Below are positions 1 to 7,971 of a stretch of DNA of 32,907 bases, in pieces. The first letter of the stretch is position 1. Each line of letters opens with the position of its first letter. The notes beneath the pieces were generated by a model. The model was not told the origin of the DNA and made no database searches. It was given only the letters and a program-made list of their open reading frames with translations. The stretch is from the NCBI GenBank assembly GCA_905198295.1, contig CAJKBW010000028.1, forward strand, positions 1 to 32,907. Direction: 5' to 3'. This stretch comes from an uncultured Oscillospiraceae bacterium. Lineage in GTDB: Bacteria > Bacillota > Clostridia > Oscillospirales > Acutalibacteraceae. The translations under genes and the position numbers were made by a program.

Positions 1-102
1 GCCGCCGCGCACATTGGTCGCCGCATTTTTGAACGTGAACGTCACCCCGCCGGCCACGCTGTCCGAAAATGCGATCTTATCGCCCCAGCCGGTATATCCC
101 AG
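1..102 (-). repeat. Second copy of 102-nt coding repeat
   Basis: This stretch matches 631-732 with one difference (position 56, A versus G). Identity stops abruptly after position 102. It encodes the start of the second ~210-residue module of the truncated secreted protein. How far the repeat continues to the left cannot be seen. Confidence 0.9.
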
Positions 103-900
103 TTTCATGGAGGCTGAGGAGGGGGCGTAGTACTGCCGGTCTTTCGTGCCGGTAGAGATTTCCCCGCTTATGCCCTCCTGGCAGGGAACTGTGCCGTCAT
201 GCACCGCCACCAAATCAATTGCCAGCGTACAGGAACCTATACCAGACAACGAAAAATAGCATTTGCTCAGATCGGTCAGGCTAGTCGCCGCCTCCACCTG
301 TGCCCTGGTCAGCATACCGCTGACCCCTGCCATTGTCAGCGTCCGGCTGCCGTCCGCATCCGGCGCACTGATTTGGAAATCCCATTCCTTGCCCGCGAGA
401 TTCTCCGCTTTGAGCGCATCGCTTTGCAGAATAGTTTCATAAGACGGCTGAACCGTGACGGTACCGGTATCTGTGTCGAGCCAGAACATCAGCACCGGAT
501 TGTTGCCGGAAAAATCCGGAACCGTTTTATTGCCGATAATCAGAGCAAACGTGCCCTTGCCCGCCTGCACCTCCCGGAGATTGTCAAACGTCAGATGCAG
601 ACCGTCCAGCGTAAAGCTGCGGCTGGCCATGCCGCCGCGCACATTGGTCGCCGCATTTTTGAACGTGAACGTCACCCCGCCGGCCGCGCTGTCCGAAAAT
701 GCGATCTTATCGCCCCAGCCGGTATATCCCAGCTGGAAATCTGCTGCCGCAACCCCGTAATGTACCCTGTCACCGGATACATCGGCGGCGCCGGCACCGG
801 CGATCAGCCCGGAAAACGGCTGAGCCAAACTGCCGGCAAAAAACACGCACGCACACAGCACCCGCCAAAAAGCGGCAAAACGGCGTTTTCCCTGTTTCAT
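1..900 (-). CDS. Secreted repeat protein, C-terminal part cut off by window edge
   Basis: Reading from ATG at 900 the frame stays open for 300 codons to the window edge, so the 3' end is missing. AAGGGGGAG lies just upstream of the ATG. The first ~38 residues look like a signal peptide: a basic start (MKQGKRR) and a hydrophobic stretch (VLCACVFFAGSLA), then an Ala/Gly-rich cleavage region. The mature part is rich in Thr, Gly and aromatic residues, as in a beta-sandwich. A module starting LGYTGWGDKIAF (encoded near 732-699) begins again 210 residues later (102-69); over 102 nt the two copies differ at one base. This indicates a surface or secreted protein built from ~210-residue tandem modules. 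I do not recognise a named family, and ligand and enzyme activity are unknown. It is transcribed divergently from the AraC-type gene, which may control it (inference). Confidence 0.75.
   Translation of the reverse strand, partial: MKQGKRRFAAFWRVLCACVFFAGSLAQPFSGLIAGAGAADVSGDRVHYGVAAADFQLGYTGWGDKIAFSDSAAGGVTFTFKNAATNVRGGMASRSFTLDGLHLTFDNLREVQAGKGTFALIIGNKTVPDFSGNNPVLMFWLDTDTGTVTVQPSYETILQSDALKAENLAGKEWDFQISAPDADGSRTLTMAGVSGMLTRAQVEAATSLTDLSKCYFSLSGIGSCTLAIDLVAVHDGTVPCQEGISGEISTGTKDRQYYAPSSASMKLGYTGWGDKIAFSDSVAGGVTFTFKNAATNVRGG
631..732 (-). repeat. First copy of 102-nt coding repeat
   Basis: Partner of the copy at 1-102, offset by exactly 630 nt (210 codons), so both are in the same reading frame. 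The near-identity at DNA level suggests recent duplication or gene conversion rather than ancient protein-level similarity. Confidence 0.9.
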
Positions 901-980
901 CCTGTCTCCCCCTTATTCTGTCGATTGTATTTTCAGTATACCAATCCGGAAAAAGAAAAGGTAGGATTATCCGGCAGAAA

Positions 981-1009
981 ATTTTATATTAACACATGCG
1001 ATCCGGCAA
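981..1009 (-). promoter_or_regulatory. Candidate sigma-A promoter for the secreted repeat protein
   Basis: On the minus strand TTGCCG (1009-1004) and TAAAAT (986-981) are separated by 17 bp, giving a leader of roughly 75 nt before the ATG at 900. The -35 is imperfect and other AT-rich boxes lie nearby. Confidence 0.4.
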
Positions 1010-1029
1010 TAAAATGTAAAAAACTGGAT

Positions 1030-1058
1030 TTGTAAATCCTTTGTGGATAGTCTATACT
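1030..1058 (+). promoter_or_regulatory. Sigma-A-type promoter of the AraC-family gene
   Basis: TTGTAA (1030-1035) and TATACT (1053-1058) are separated by 17 bp, about 45 bp ahead of the ATG at 1104. The spacing and -10 match the vegetative consensus well. Confidence 0.6.
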
Positions 1059-1103
1059 GGAATTAATTTCTTATATCATTCGATTTGGAAAGGAGAAAAG
1101 TGC

Positions 1104-2024
1104 ATGAAAACCATTTTAGGCCGGCGGTATCTTCCGCACGCCTTTCCACTTGAAGTGCTGCACTGTGTCCATGTGGAACGTCCTAGTACGCTGGTTATGC
1201 ACTCCCACGATTTTGCGGAACTTACCGTTGTACAGTCCGGTCACGCCGTTCACCATGTACGGCTTCCCGACGGCACAGCTTTTTCCTATCCGCTGTCGCC
1301 CGGACAGGTATTTCTGGTCAATCTTGGGGAAGAGCATACCTTCGCTTTGCAGGGAGAACCGCTAACAGTGGAAAACATTCTGTTCGATCCCACCATCCTT
1401 CGGTATCTTCCTGTACAGATGAATGAAAATCTGTCCGGAGCACAGCTGCTTTTCAGCCCATCCCTGCCTTATGCCGAACGGTATCCCTTTCACCCAATCA
1501 CCGACCCTATGCGGCTGGAGCTTCTGAGAACCTATATCCGCCTGCTGAATCGGGAAACTTCGGGCCGTTCGGCAACCGGCGATGCCGCCTGCCTGCTGCT
1601 GTTTTTTCTGCTGATCAACACCATCGGACGCTTTCTGGAAGAACACGCCGGTCCGGTCGGACACTATGCCGGTCCGCCGCACATTCTCCGTATCATCGAT
1701 CATCTGGAACAGCACTATAACGAAGACCTGACACTGGAAAAGCTGGCGCTGGATTCCGGATACAGCGTGCGCAGTCTCACGGCACAGTTCAAGCAATGTA
1801 CAGGCGAAACCGTTATCGGCTTCCTGCATCGCCTTCGCATCGAAAAAGCGTGTTATTATCTGTCCTGCACCGCCATGAGCATCACCGAAATCGCGCTGTC
1901 GGTCGGGTTCAATAATCTTTCCTTCTTCAATAAGGTGTTCAAAGCACAAACCGGGCAGACCCCTTCCCAGTATCGTACAGCCCTCAAGCACTCCCTATGC
2001 ACCAGTCCTCTGAAGATAAGATAA
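1104..2024 (+). CDS. AraC-family transcriptional regulator
   Basis: A 306-residue DNA-binding regulator with the usual AraC layout. The N-terminal ~130 residues form a cupin-like sensing domain, recognisable from the MHSHDFAELTVV segment and the later LSPGQVFLV segment. The C-terminal ~100 residues are the double helix-turn-helix, with SGYSVRSLTAQFK in the first and ITEIALSVGFNNLSFFNKVFK followed by TPSQYR in the second. I start it at 1104 because AAAGGAG lies directly upstream. An earlier ATG at 1041 lies inside the promoter region and has no binding site. The ligand cannot be told; members of this group often sense sugars. It is divergent from the secreted repeat protein, a possible target. 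Its last codons form the left arm of a hairpin. Confidence 0.9.
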   Translation: MKTILGRRYLPHAFPLEVLHCVHVERPSTLVMHSHDFAELTVVQSGHAVHHVRLPDGTAFSYPLSPGQVFLVNLGEEHTFALQGEPLTVENILFDPTILRYLPVQMNENLSGAQLLFSPSLPYAERYPFHPITDPMRLELLRTYIRLLNRETSGRSATGDAACLLLFFLLINTIGRFLEEHAGPVGHYAGPPHILRIIDHLEQHYNEDLTLEKLALDSGYSVRSLTAQFKQCTGETVIGFLHRLRIEKACYYLSCTAMSITEIALSVGFNNLSFFNKVFKAQTGQTPSQYRTALKHSLCTSPLKIR

Positions 2025-2047
2025 GCCGGCTCGAACCCGCTTATCTT
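2018..2047 (+). other. Hairpin overlapping the araC-type stop codon
   Basis: AAGATAAGC (2018-2026) pairs perfectly with GCTTATCTT (2039-2047) across a 12-nt loop. No U-tract follows, so it is probably an mRNA 3'-end stabilising hairpin rather than a terminator. Confidence 0.45.
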
Positions 2048-2102
2048 AAGCCCTCGGCTGAGCCAGTAAAATAAATACCAACAGGAAGCTGTTCTATGGA
2101 AA

Positions 2103-2138
2103 AAGACAGATGGCTAAAACCATCTGTCTTTTTGTTTT
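2103..2138 (+). terminator. Bidirectional Rho-independent terminator
   Basis: AAGACAGATGG (2103-2113) and CCATCTGTCTT (2120-2130) form an 11-bp perfect stem with a 6-nt loop, followed by a T-rich tail on the plus strand. The minus strand also has a T-run after the stem. It can therefore end both the AraC-type transcript and the convergent aminopeptidase operon. Confidence 0.85.
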
Positions 2139-2157
2139 ATTCCCAAAAAAACACATA

Positions 2158-2428
2158 CCATCGATTAACAAGGGGAATTACACCGGATGGCGGTCAAAAA
2201 TCCCGCTGCCGTCGTTCTCGGATTCGGCGGGCGTCAGCCCGCCTGCATCCTGTGACCTTGTCAGCAAGACTTCTGCTCCGCCATCCGGTCTTTCAGAGTT
2301 TTTCGAGTGGAAAAAGGGAAGCTGACAAGGCGAACGAGGCCGCCCCGGGCTGGCGCCCGGCAACGAGGACAATGCTGTCAGCGCCTGCTTTTACCTCGAA
2401 AAAACGCAAGTCCTTTGTTAACCGATGG
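2158..2428. mobile_element. Putative MITE-like element (or structured RNA), 271 bp
   Basis: The ends CCATCGATTAACAA (2158-2171) and TTGTTAACCGATGG (2415-2428) are inverted repeats matching at 13 of 14 positions. Each end abuts a TA dinucleotide (2156-2157 and 2429-2430), as left by IS630/Tc1-mariner-type transposition. The interior has no convincing gene. It holds a perfect 12-bp inverted pair (2182-2193 with 2278-2289), a perfect 10-bp pair (2256-2265 with 2321-2330), and hairpins at 2226-2243 and 2345-2360. Short size, terminal repeats and lack of coding capacity suit a non-autonomous miniature element sitting between the aminopeptidase gene and its terminator. A pseudoknotted non-coding RNA closed by the terminal repeat is the main alternative. 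No second copy is present in this window. Confidence 0.5.
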
Positions 2429-2451
2429 TACCAAAGTGTATGGGCTTTTAT

Positions 2452-3861
2452 TTATTCCCCGCGGTTCATCAGTGCGGAAAACGCCTTGTGTGCCATATAG
2501 ACGTCAAGCTTGGAAACAACCTCAAACGGCGCATGCATCGACAGCACCGGTACGCCCATGTCCACAGTATCGACATCGAGGTTGGCGATATACATCGCCA
2601 CCGTACCGCCGCCGCCGGCGTCCACCTTGCCGAGCTCGCCGATCTGCCAAATGATGCCCTGGCCGTCCATCAGCCGGCGCACCCGGCCCATCAGCTCTGC
2701 GGAAGCGTCCGAGGTACCGGACTTACCGCGGGAACCGGTGTATTTGGTCAGTACCACGCCCTGATTGAGCTGCGCGCAGTTGCGCAGTTCCGCCACATCG
2801 GGATAGATCGGATCAAAAGCGGCGTTTACGTCGGCCGACAGGCATACCGAATTCTGCAGCACATGCCGCCCTTCCTCGCCAAACGCCGCGGCAATATCCG
2901 CGATAAAGTAACGCAGGAACGCCGACTGCATGCCGGTATTGCCCTCGGAACCGATCTCCTCCTTGTCCGCCAGAATGGTCACCGCGGTGAAGGCCGGATT
3001 GTTCAATCCCAAAATAGCCGTCAGCGCCGGATAGGCGCATACGCGGTCATCGTGCCCGTAGGCGCCTATCATGCTGCGGTCAAGCCCGACATCGCGCGCG
3101 CGCAGCGCCGGCACCGCTTCCAGCTCCGCCGACAGGAAATCGGCCTCTTCCATGCCATATTTTTCCTCGAGCAGCTGCAGGATGCGCAGTTTGACCATTT
3201 CGCTGCCTTCGTCGTCCCGGAACGGCCGGGAGCCGATGAGGATGTTCAGATCCTCACCGCGGACAACCTCAGTCGCGGTGCGTTTCATCTGCTCTGTCGC
3301 CAGATGCGGCAGCAGATCGGTCACGCAGAACACCGGATCACTCTCATCCTCACCGATGCAGACGTTCACCGCCGAACCGTCCCGGCGGACGATCACGCCG
3401 TGCAGCGCCAGCGGCAGCGCCGTCCACTGGTATTTTTTGATTCCTCCGTAATAGTGGGTGTCAAAATACGCGAGATTGTGATCCTCATACAGGGGGTTGG
3501 GTTTGAGATCCAGCCGCGGAGAATCGATATGCGCCGCCGCGATCGAAATACCGTCGGTAATCGGCCGGCTGCCGATCACCGCGAGCACCAGCGACTTGCC
3601 GCGGTTGCTGTAATACACCTTGTCTCCGGCCTTCAGCGGCGCCTTCCGGTCGAAGGCGCGGAAACCCGCCGCTTCGGCAGCCGCCACCGCAGCGCGCACC
3701 GCTTCCCGCTCGGTTTTGGCCGCGTCGAGGAATTTCTTGTAATCCTCACAATACCGGTCGGCCTGTGCGATTTCCTCCTCGGAGAGCTTCATCGCGGCCT
3801 GCGTCGGCTTATAGCAAAGCTTCTCCTGCAAAAGCGCCGCAGCGCTTTTTTCCTTTTCCAT
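2452..3861 (-). CDS. M18-family zinc aminopeptidase
   Basis: A 469-residue cytosolic metallo-aminopeptidase of the M18 (aminopeptidase I/LAP4) family, which removes N-terminal, often acidic, residues from peptides. Metal-ligand motifs are visible in family order: AAHIDSPRLD (His near residue 111), DKEEIGSEGNTG with the catalytic Glu pair, and a C-terminal LSMHAPFE His. Length fits the family. ATG at 3861 is preferred, with GGAAAGGA about 10 nt upstream; an in-frame TTG at 3867 is the alternative. It is last in the minus-strand series after the lytic transglycosylase. Downstream come the 271-bp element and the two-way terminator. Confidence 0.93.
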   Translation of the reverse strand: MEKEKSAAALLQEKLCYKPTQAAMKLSEEEIAQADRYCEDYKKFLDAAKTEREAVRAAVAAAEAAGFRAFDRKAPLKAGDKVYYSNRGKSLVLAVIGSRPITDGISIAAAHIDSPRLDLKPNPLYEDHNLAYFDTHYYGGIKKYQWTALPLALHGVIVRRDGSAVNVCIGEDESDPVFCVTDLLPHLATEQMKRTATEVVRGEDLNILIGSRPFRDDEGSEMVKLRILQLLEEKYGMEEADFLSAELEAVPALRARDVGLDRSMIGAYGHDDRVCAYPALTAILGLNNPAFTAVTILADKEEIGSEGNTGMQSAFLRYFIADIAAAFGEEGRHVLQNSVCLSADVNAAFDPIYPDVAELRNCAQLNQGVVLTKYTGSRGKSGTSDASAELMGRVRRLMDGQGIIWQIGELGKVDAGGGGTVAMYIANLDVDTVDMGVPVLSMHAPFEVVSKLDVYMAHKAFSALMNRGE

Positions 3862-3910
3862 GTACAATCCATCCTTTCCCGTTCTCGGTATTATTGTCTG
3901 CCGAAAGCCT

Positions 3911-4498
3911 TCATTCTATGCCATACAGATGTCGATACATTTCCTGTGCCTTGAGCACCTTTTCCACATACTGCCGCGTCTCCGGATACGGAATTTCCTT
4001 CAGCGTGCGCCCGTCGTCTGAATACATCTCGTCGGTCAGCCAACGGTTGACATTGCCCATGCCGGCGTTATAGGCGGCAAGCGCGGTTTCCCGCACCCCG
4101 TACATCTCCTCGAGCAGGGCGAGCACGCACGAACCGTAATGTATGCTCGTCTGCGGATCGAAGCGTTTTTCCTGCGGTAGCTCCTCTTCCACTCCGCAGC
4201 GATACTGCGCCCAGCTGAAGGTGTCCTCGGTCAGCTGCATCAGCCCGACCGCACCGGCGGAGGAAACCGCATCAGGATTGAACTCGCTTTCGGTACGGAT
4301 CACCGCATACAGAAGAGATGGCGGCAGCTCGTATTCCTCCGCATACGCCTCCACATACGCCTCATACTCCACCGGATACGCGCTGCGCATGTAGCGGATG
4401 TAGCCTACACGCAGCCCCCATGCCGCCAGAGCCAGCAGCACGAGCAGCAGCACAAGTTCCAGCCATACCGGTATACGGCGGCGGCGCGTATCAGCCAT
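3911..4498 (-). CDS. Membrane-anchored lytic transglycosylase (GH23/SLT domain)
   Basis: A 195-residue peptidoglycan-cleaving enzyme. Residues ~10-28 form a single hydrophobic N-terminal anchor after a basic start (MADTRRRR). Residues ~55-190 are the SLT domain, with the catalytic Glu in VIRTESEFNP (residue 70), the AVGLMQL motif and the later ALAAYNAGMGNV motif. It would act on the outer face of the membrane, cutting glycan strands non-hydrolytically. I use the ATG at 4498, which overlaps the end of coaE by 8 nt and has GGGAGTGG upstream. An in-frame start at 4543 would run deep into coaE. The overlap implies translational coupling. Confidence 0.9.
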   Translation of the reverse strand: MADTRRRRIPVWLELVLLLVLLALAAWGLRVGYIRYMRSAYPVEYEAYVEAYAEEYELPPSLLYAVIRTESEFNPDAVSSAGAVGLMQLTEDTFSWAQYRCGVEEELPQEKRFDPQTSIHYGSCVLALLEEMYGVRETALAAYNAGMGNVNRWLTDEMYSDDGRTLKEIPYPETRQYVEKVLKAQEMYRHLYGIE

Positions 4499-5108
4499 GC
4501 GACCACTCCCGAATGTCGTCTGCAAGGGCATTGGCCGCCGCATGCAGTGCCTCCAGGGAGCCGTCGTTGTAAATGACCCGGTCAGCGCGGGAAATATAGA
4601 ATTCTTCCCCCTGCTGCGCCGCCATGCGTTCGCGCGCCTGCGCTTCGGTCAGGCCGTCCCGCTGCATAATCCGCTGCAGACGGCGTCCTGCCGGCGCCAC
4701 AACCGCCGCGGTAAACTCGCATACAGCGTTCATGCCGCTTTCAAACAGAAGTGGCGCATCCAGAATGGCCGCCGGCTCACGCATCTGCTCAAGAGTCATC
4801 AAAATCTGCTTGGTACGCTCAATGATATACGGATGCGTGATGCTGTTGAGCAGCCGGGTATCCTCAGGCGTAGCAAAGGCCCGTTTGGCCAGCTGCCGCC
4901 GGTTGAGGCTGCCGTCCTCCTGCAGGATGTCCTCGGAAAACTCCTCCGCCAGACGCTTCAGGCATTCACTGCCCGGTTCCACAACCTCCCGTGCCAGCGC
5001 ATCCGCGTCGATCACCGGGATATGCCGCTCCGCCATCACGCGGGAAACCTCACTTTTTCCGGAGCCTGTCGGACCGGTCAGTCCCACCAGATAAACCTTT
5101 TCAATCAA
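4491..5108 (-). CDS. coaE: Dephospho-CoA kinase
   Basis: A 205-residue enzyme for the last step of coenzyme A synthesis, phosphorylating the ribose 3'-OH of dephospho-CoA with ATP. The P-loop GPTGSGKS is at residues 12-19, followed by the DADALAREV substrate motif, and DAPLLFE lies mid-protein. Length is typical. The start codon is TTG at 5108: GAGGTGAT lies 6 nt upstream and no in-frame ATG fits. It overlaps the tsaC/ywlC stop by 8 nt (TTGATTGA), so the two are probably translationally coupled. Confidence 0.94.
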   Translation of the reverse strand: MIEKVYLVGLTGPTGSGKSEVSRVMAERHIPVIDADALAREVVEPGSECLKRLAEEFSEDILQEDGSLNRRQLAKRAFATPEDTRLLNSITHPYIIERTKQILMTLEQMREPAAILDAPLLFESGMNAVCEFTAAVVAPAGRRLQRIMQRDGLTEAQARERMAAQQGEEFYISRADRVIYNDGSLEALHAAANALADDIREWSHG

Positions 5109-6135
5109 GATGGATCACCTCGAATCCGGCTGCACGCAGCAGCCTGTTATAAACCGCCAACCCCACGCCATCTTCCGATGGACAGGCGGCGTATACCCGT
5201 TTTGCCCCGCGTTCGTCCAATGCCCTGAGCGTATCGAACAGACGCTGTGCCTGATCGGCCGCGTTGTCCCGGCGGCCGTAGGTCACAAAGGGCACCTGCA
5301 GCGCCGTCTCCTCGCCGTCAAAACACATCGCCGTCACCTCCGGCTCCCGGCCGGCGCGTTCGTTGACAAAGGCGGCGAAAGCCTCCGGCGTTCCGCATAC
5401 CAAGGTCACCTGCGCCTTCGGTGCGTAATGCTTGTATTTCATCCCCGGCGACGCCGCTACGGCGCCATCACGCAGCCGGTGGGTCACCGCGTCGTCCACC
5501 TCAATCGCGCCAAGGGTGCGGCGCAGCATATCCACCGTAACCGCGCCCGGACGCAGCAGCCGCGCCACATCATGGGTCAGATCCACCACCGTGGATTCCA
5601 GTCCCACCGAACAGACCCCGCCGTCCAGCACCGCTTCGATTCGACCGTCCAAGTCGTCCAGCACGTGCTGTGCGGTCGTCGGGCTGGGACTGCCGGAACG
5701 GTTGGCGCTCGGCGCCGCCAGCGGCACGCCGGCCGCCAGAATCACCGCCCGCGCCGCCGGATGGGACGGCATGCGGATCGCCACTGTATCCAGTCCCGCG
5801 CTGACAACTGCCGGCACCCTGCCGCTGCGCGGCAGGATCATGGTCAGCGGTCCCGGCCAGTAGTCCCGGGCCAGTGCTTTGGCTGCCTCCGGCACCGCGG
5901 TCACCAGCGGCAGCATATCCTCCCACCGCGCGACATGCACAATCAGCGGGTTGTCCTGCGGCCGTCCCTTTGCCGCAAAAATCTGCCCGACCGCCTGTGC
6001 GTCGAGCGCATTTGCCGCCAGCCCGTATACCGTCTCGGTGGGGATGCCCACCAGACCGCCGCCGCGCAGGATCTCACCCGCACGCGTGACGTCCTCCGAC
6101 CGGCTGCACAGCCGCAGCGTTTCACCTTGCTTCAT
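5101..6135 (-). CDS. ywlC: L-threonylcarbamoyladenylate synthase (Sua5/YwlC type)
   Basis: A 344-residue enzyme that makes threonylcarbamoyl-AMP from threonine, bicarbonate and ATP, the first step in t6A37 modification of ANN-decoding tRNAs. The N-terminal YrdC-like domain is clear (GIPTETVYGLAANA, KGRPQDNPLIVH, APSANRSGSPSPT). The extra ~130-residue C-terminal domain (from SPGMKYKHYAPKA) marks the longer Sua5/YwlC form rather than short TsaC. ATG at 6135 is preferred, with AAGGAAAGG upstream; a more 5' in-frame ATG at 6192 lacks such a site. It follows prfA by 73 nt, a common Firmicutes pairing, but without prmC between them here. Confidence 0.93.
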   Translation of the reverse strand: MKQGETLRLCSRSEDVTRAGEILRGGGLVGIPTETVYGLAANALDAQAVGQIFAAKGRPQDNPLIVHVARWEDMLPLVTAVPEAAKALARDYWPGPLTMILPRSGRVPAVVSAGLDTVAIRMPSHPAARAVILAAGVPLAAPSANRSGSPSPTTAQHVLDDLDGRIEAVLDGGVCSVGLESTVVDLTHDVARLLRPGAVTVDMLRRTLGAIEVDDAVTHRLRDGAVAASPGMKYKHYAPKAQVTLVCGTPEAFAAFVNERAGREPEVTAMCFDGEETALQVPFVTYGRRDNAADQAQRLFDTLRALDERGAKRVYAACPSEDGVGLAVYNRLLRAAGFEVIHLD

Positions 6136-6208
6136 TCCGATACGCCTTTCCTTCTGCTGTTTCTCGTTTCCCGTCTGCATCTTCAACCGCATCGCTGTCC
6201 CATCGGCA

Positions 6209-7285
6209 CTAGGCTTCCTCGGCCGATTTGAGCTTTTCAGCCCGGTCGGCGGTGATCAGTGCGTCGATGATCTCATCGAGGTCGCCGTTCATAATCGCAT
6301 CGATCCGGTAAAGGGTCAACCCGATACGATGATCGGTCACCCGGCCCTGCGGGAAATTGTAGGTGCGGATGCGTTCGCTGCGGTCGCCGGTGCCGACCTG
6401 TGAGCGCCGGTCGGCCGCAATCGCCGACTGCTGGGCGCTGCGCTCCTTTTCGAGCAGCCGTGCACGCAGCACACGCAGCGCCTTATCCTTGTTTTTGTAC
6501 TGGCTGCGCTCATCCTGGCATTCCACCACCATACCGGTAGGCAGATGGGTCACCCGGATAGCGGAAGAAGTCTTGTTGATATGCTGCCCGCCCGCCCCGC
6601 TCGAGCGGAAGGTGTCGATCTTCAGGTCGGCGGGATCAATGTCCACCTCGACCTCCTCGGCCTCCGGCAGCACCGCCACCGTCGCGGTGGAGGTGTGTAC
6701 CCGGCCGCCGGCCTCGGTCTCCGGCACCCGCTGCACCCGGTGTACGCCGCTTTCAAATTTGAGCCGGCTGTATGCGCCGTCCCCGGTGACCTCAAAATGG
6801 ATTTCCTTAAGCCCGCCAAGCTCGGTTTCGTTGGCCGAAACCACCTCCACGGCGAAACCGTGAGCCTGCGCATACATGGAATACATCCGGAACAGCGACG
6901 CCGCAAATAAAGCGGATTCCTCACCTCCGGCGCCGCCGCGGATCTCCATGATCACGCCGCGCTCGTCGTTCGGGTCGCGCGGCAACAGCAGGATTTTCAG
7001 CTCCTCCGCGCTTTTTTCGGACAGCGTGCGGTTTTCTTCCAGCTCGCGGTCCGCCAGTTCGCGCAGCTCTTTATCGCCGCCGCTTTCCTCAAGCAGCGCA
7101 AGCGCTTCCTCGCACCGCCGGCAGGCCAGCGTATATTCGCGGTATTTCTCCACAATCGGTTCCAGCGTCCGGCTCTCCTTCATCAGCCGGGTATATTCCT
7201 CCACATCCGCCGTCACCGACGGATCGTACAGCTTCTGCGCAATTTCCTCATAGCGCTTTTCCACTTCGCCGAGCCTTTCAAACAT
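6209..7285 (-). CDS. prfA: Peptide chain release factor 1
   Basis: A 358-residue class I release factor that reads UAA and UAG and triggers peptidyl-tRNA hydrolysis. The GGQ loop is at residues 232-234 ([10 protein letters not shown]). The stop-codon recognition tripeptide reads P-E-T ([15 protein letters not shown], near residue 188), the RF1-type position. The N-terminal half is a coiled, Glu/Arg-rich domain. ATG at 7285 is preferred because GGGGAGA lies upstream and the protein then has the usual RF1 length; the frame stays open further upstream. It is preceded by the DUF951 gene and followed by ywlC. Confidence 0.96.
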   Translation of the reverse strand: MFERLGEVEKRYEEIAQKLYDPSVTADVEEYTRLMKESRTLEPIVEKYREYTLACRRCEEALALLEESGGDKELRELADRELEENRTLSEKSAEELKILLLPRDPNDERGVIMEIRGGAGGEESALFAASLFRMYSMYAQAHGFAVEVVSANETELGGLKEIHFEVTGDGAYSRLKFESGVHRVQRVPETEAGGRVHTSTATVAVLPEAEEVEVDIDPADLKIDTFRSSGAGGQHINKTSSAIRVTHLPTGMVVECQDERSQYKNKDKALRVLRARLLEKERSAQQSAIAADRRSQVGTGDRSERIRTYNFPQGRVTDHRIGLTLYRIDAIMNGDLDEIIDALITADRAEKLKSAEEA

Positions 7286-7399
7286 GCCGATTTCTCCCCT
7301 TTTACGATCTTCTGGCGGATGTGCCCACAGCAGCCGGTTTCCGATAATCCGCAAACCGGTCCCGCAGGCCATATGCCCCTTCCGGGTGAATCGACACCG

Positions 7400-7597
7400 C
7401 TACCCTTCAGCCGGCGGCTCAGGCCGTTCGATGCGGCGGATATGCCGCTCGATTTTCAAACGGGGAACGAGCATTTCATGGCCGCACCCCTCACATTTGA
7501 GCCGAAAATCCATTCCCACCCGCAGCACCGCAAACCGATGGCTGCCGCAGGGATGCGCCTTTTTCATCTCCAGCGTATCGCCTACACGCACATCCAT
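7400..7597 (-). CDS. DUF951 family small protein
   Basis: A 65-residue protein starting MDVRVGDTLEMKKAHPCG, matching the DUF951 family, which is widespread in Firmicutes and of unknown function. The HPCGSHRF and CEGCGH motifs give three Cys that could bind a metal. ATG at 7597 has GGAGGAAA 6 nt upstream; the longer open frame above it is non-coding and includes a terminator. It is the first gene after the terminator at 7695-7723, 114 bp before prfA. No clear promoter of its own was seen. Confidence 0.85.
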   Translation of the reverse strand: MDVRVGDTLEMKKAHPCGSHRFAVLRVGMDFRLKCEGCGHEMLVPRLKIERHIRRIERPEPPAEG

Positions 7598-7694
7598 GCC
7601 CGTTTCCTCCTTTCTCCGATAATACGCAATGACGGCCGGAACCGCCATTGCCAGCGGAAACGGTTCCGCGCCCGTATCTTTCCATCCATATGCG

Positions 7695-7723
7695 GAAAAA
7701 TCCGGCCGCATTCGCGGCCGGAT
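7695..7723 (-). terminator. Rho-independent terminator after the clpE-like/membrane-protein genes
   Basis: ATCCGGCCGC (7700-7709) and GCGGCCGGAT (7714-7723) form a 10-bp perfect stem with a 4-nt loop. On the minus strand it is followed by TTTTT. It separates the cvpA-pgsA-clpE block from the DUF951-prfA block. Confidence 0.85.
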
Positions 7724-7778
7724 CAGCACTTTTTCCTTGCCGCAAACGCGTCTTTATCCAGATTTTCCGCGGCAGCCG

Positions 7779-7949
7779 CTACCCCTTTTTCCTGCTCACA
7801 CGGTAGCCTTGGAAAAAGGCCAGGCAAAACACCATCGGGATAACCGCAAAACCGGCGTTTGCCCTGCCGCCGGTATACAGCACGTATCCCGCGCCGGCGA
7901 ATGTCAGCACAGCAAAAACAATGCCAAGCACCAGCAGCACCGTCTTCAT
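7779..7949 (-). CDS. 56-residue two-helix membrane protein, unknown function
   Basis: A short gene read from ATG at 7949 to TAG at 7779, with GGAGGGAA 4 nt upstream of the start. The product (starting MKTVLLVLGIVFAVL) has two hydrophobic helices, residues ~3-25 and ~34-49, joined by a short YTGGRANAG loop, and ends in a basic tail (RVSRKKG). It follows the clpE-like gene by 22 nt and precedes a terminator, so it is probably the last gene of that operon. I do not recognise a family. Confidence 0.65.
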   Translation of the reverse strand: MKTVLLVLGIVFAVLTFAGAGYVLYTGGRANAGFAVIPMVFCLAFFQGYRVSRKKG

Positions 7950-7971
7950 GGTATTCCCTCCGCTATATCCG

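Noticed and set aside
2096..2500. Plus-strand frame starting after GGAAGC near 2096
   Set aside because: Its first codons are the terminator stem, and it then runs through the 271-bp element and into the antisense of the aminopeptidase gene. No domain is seen.
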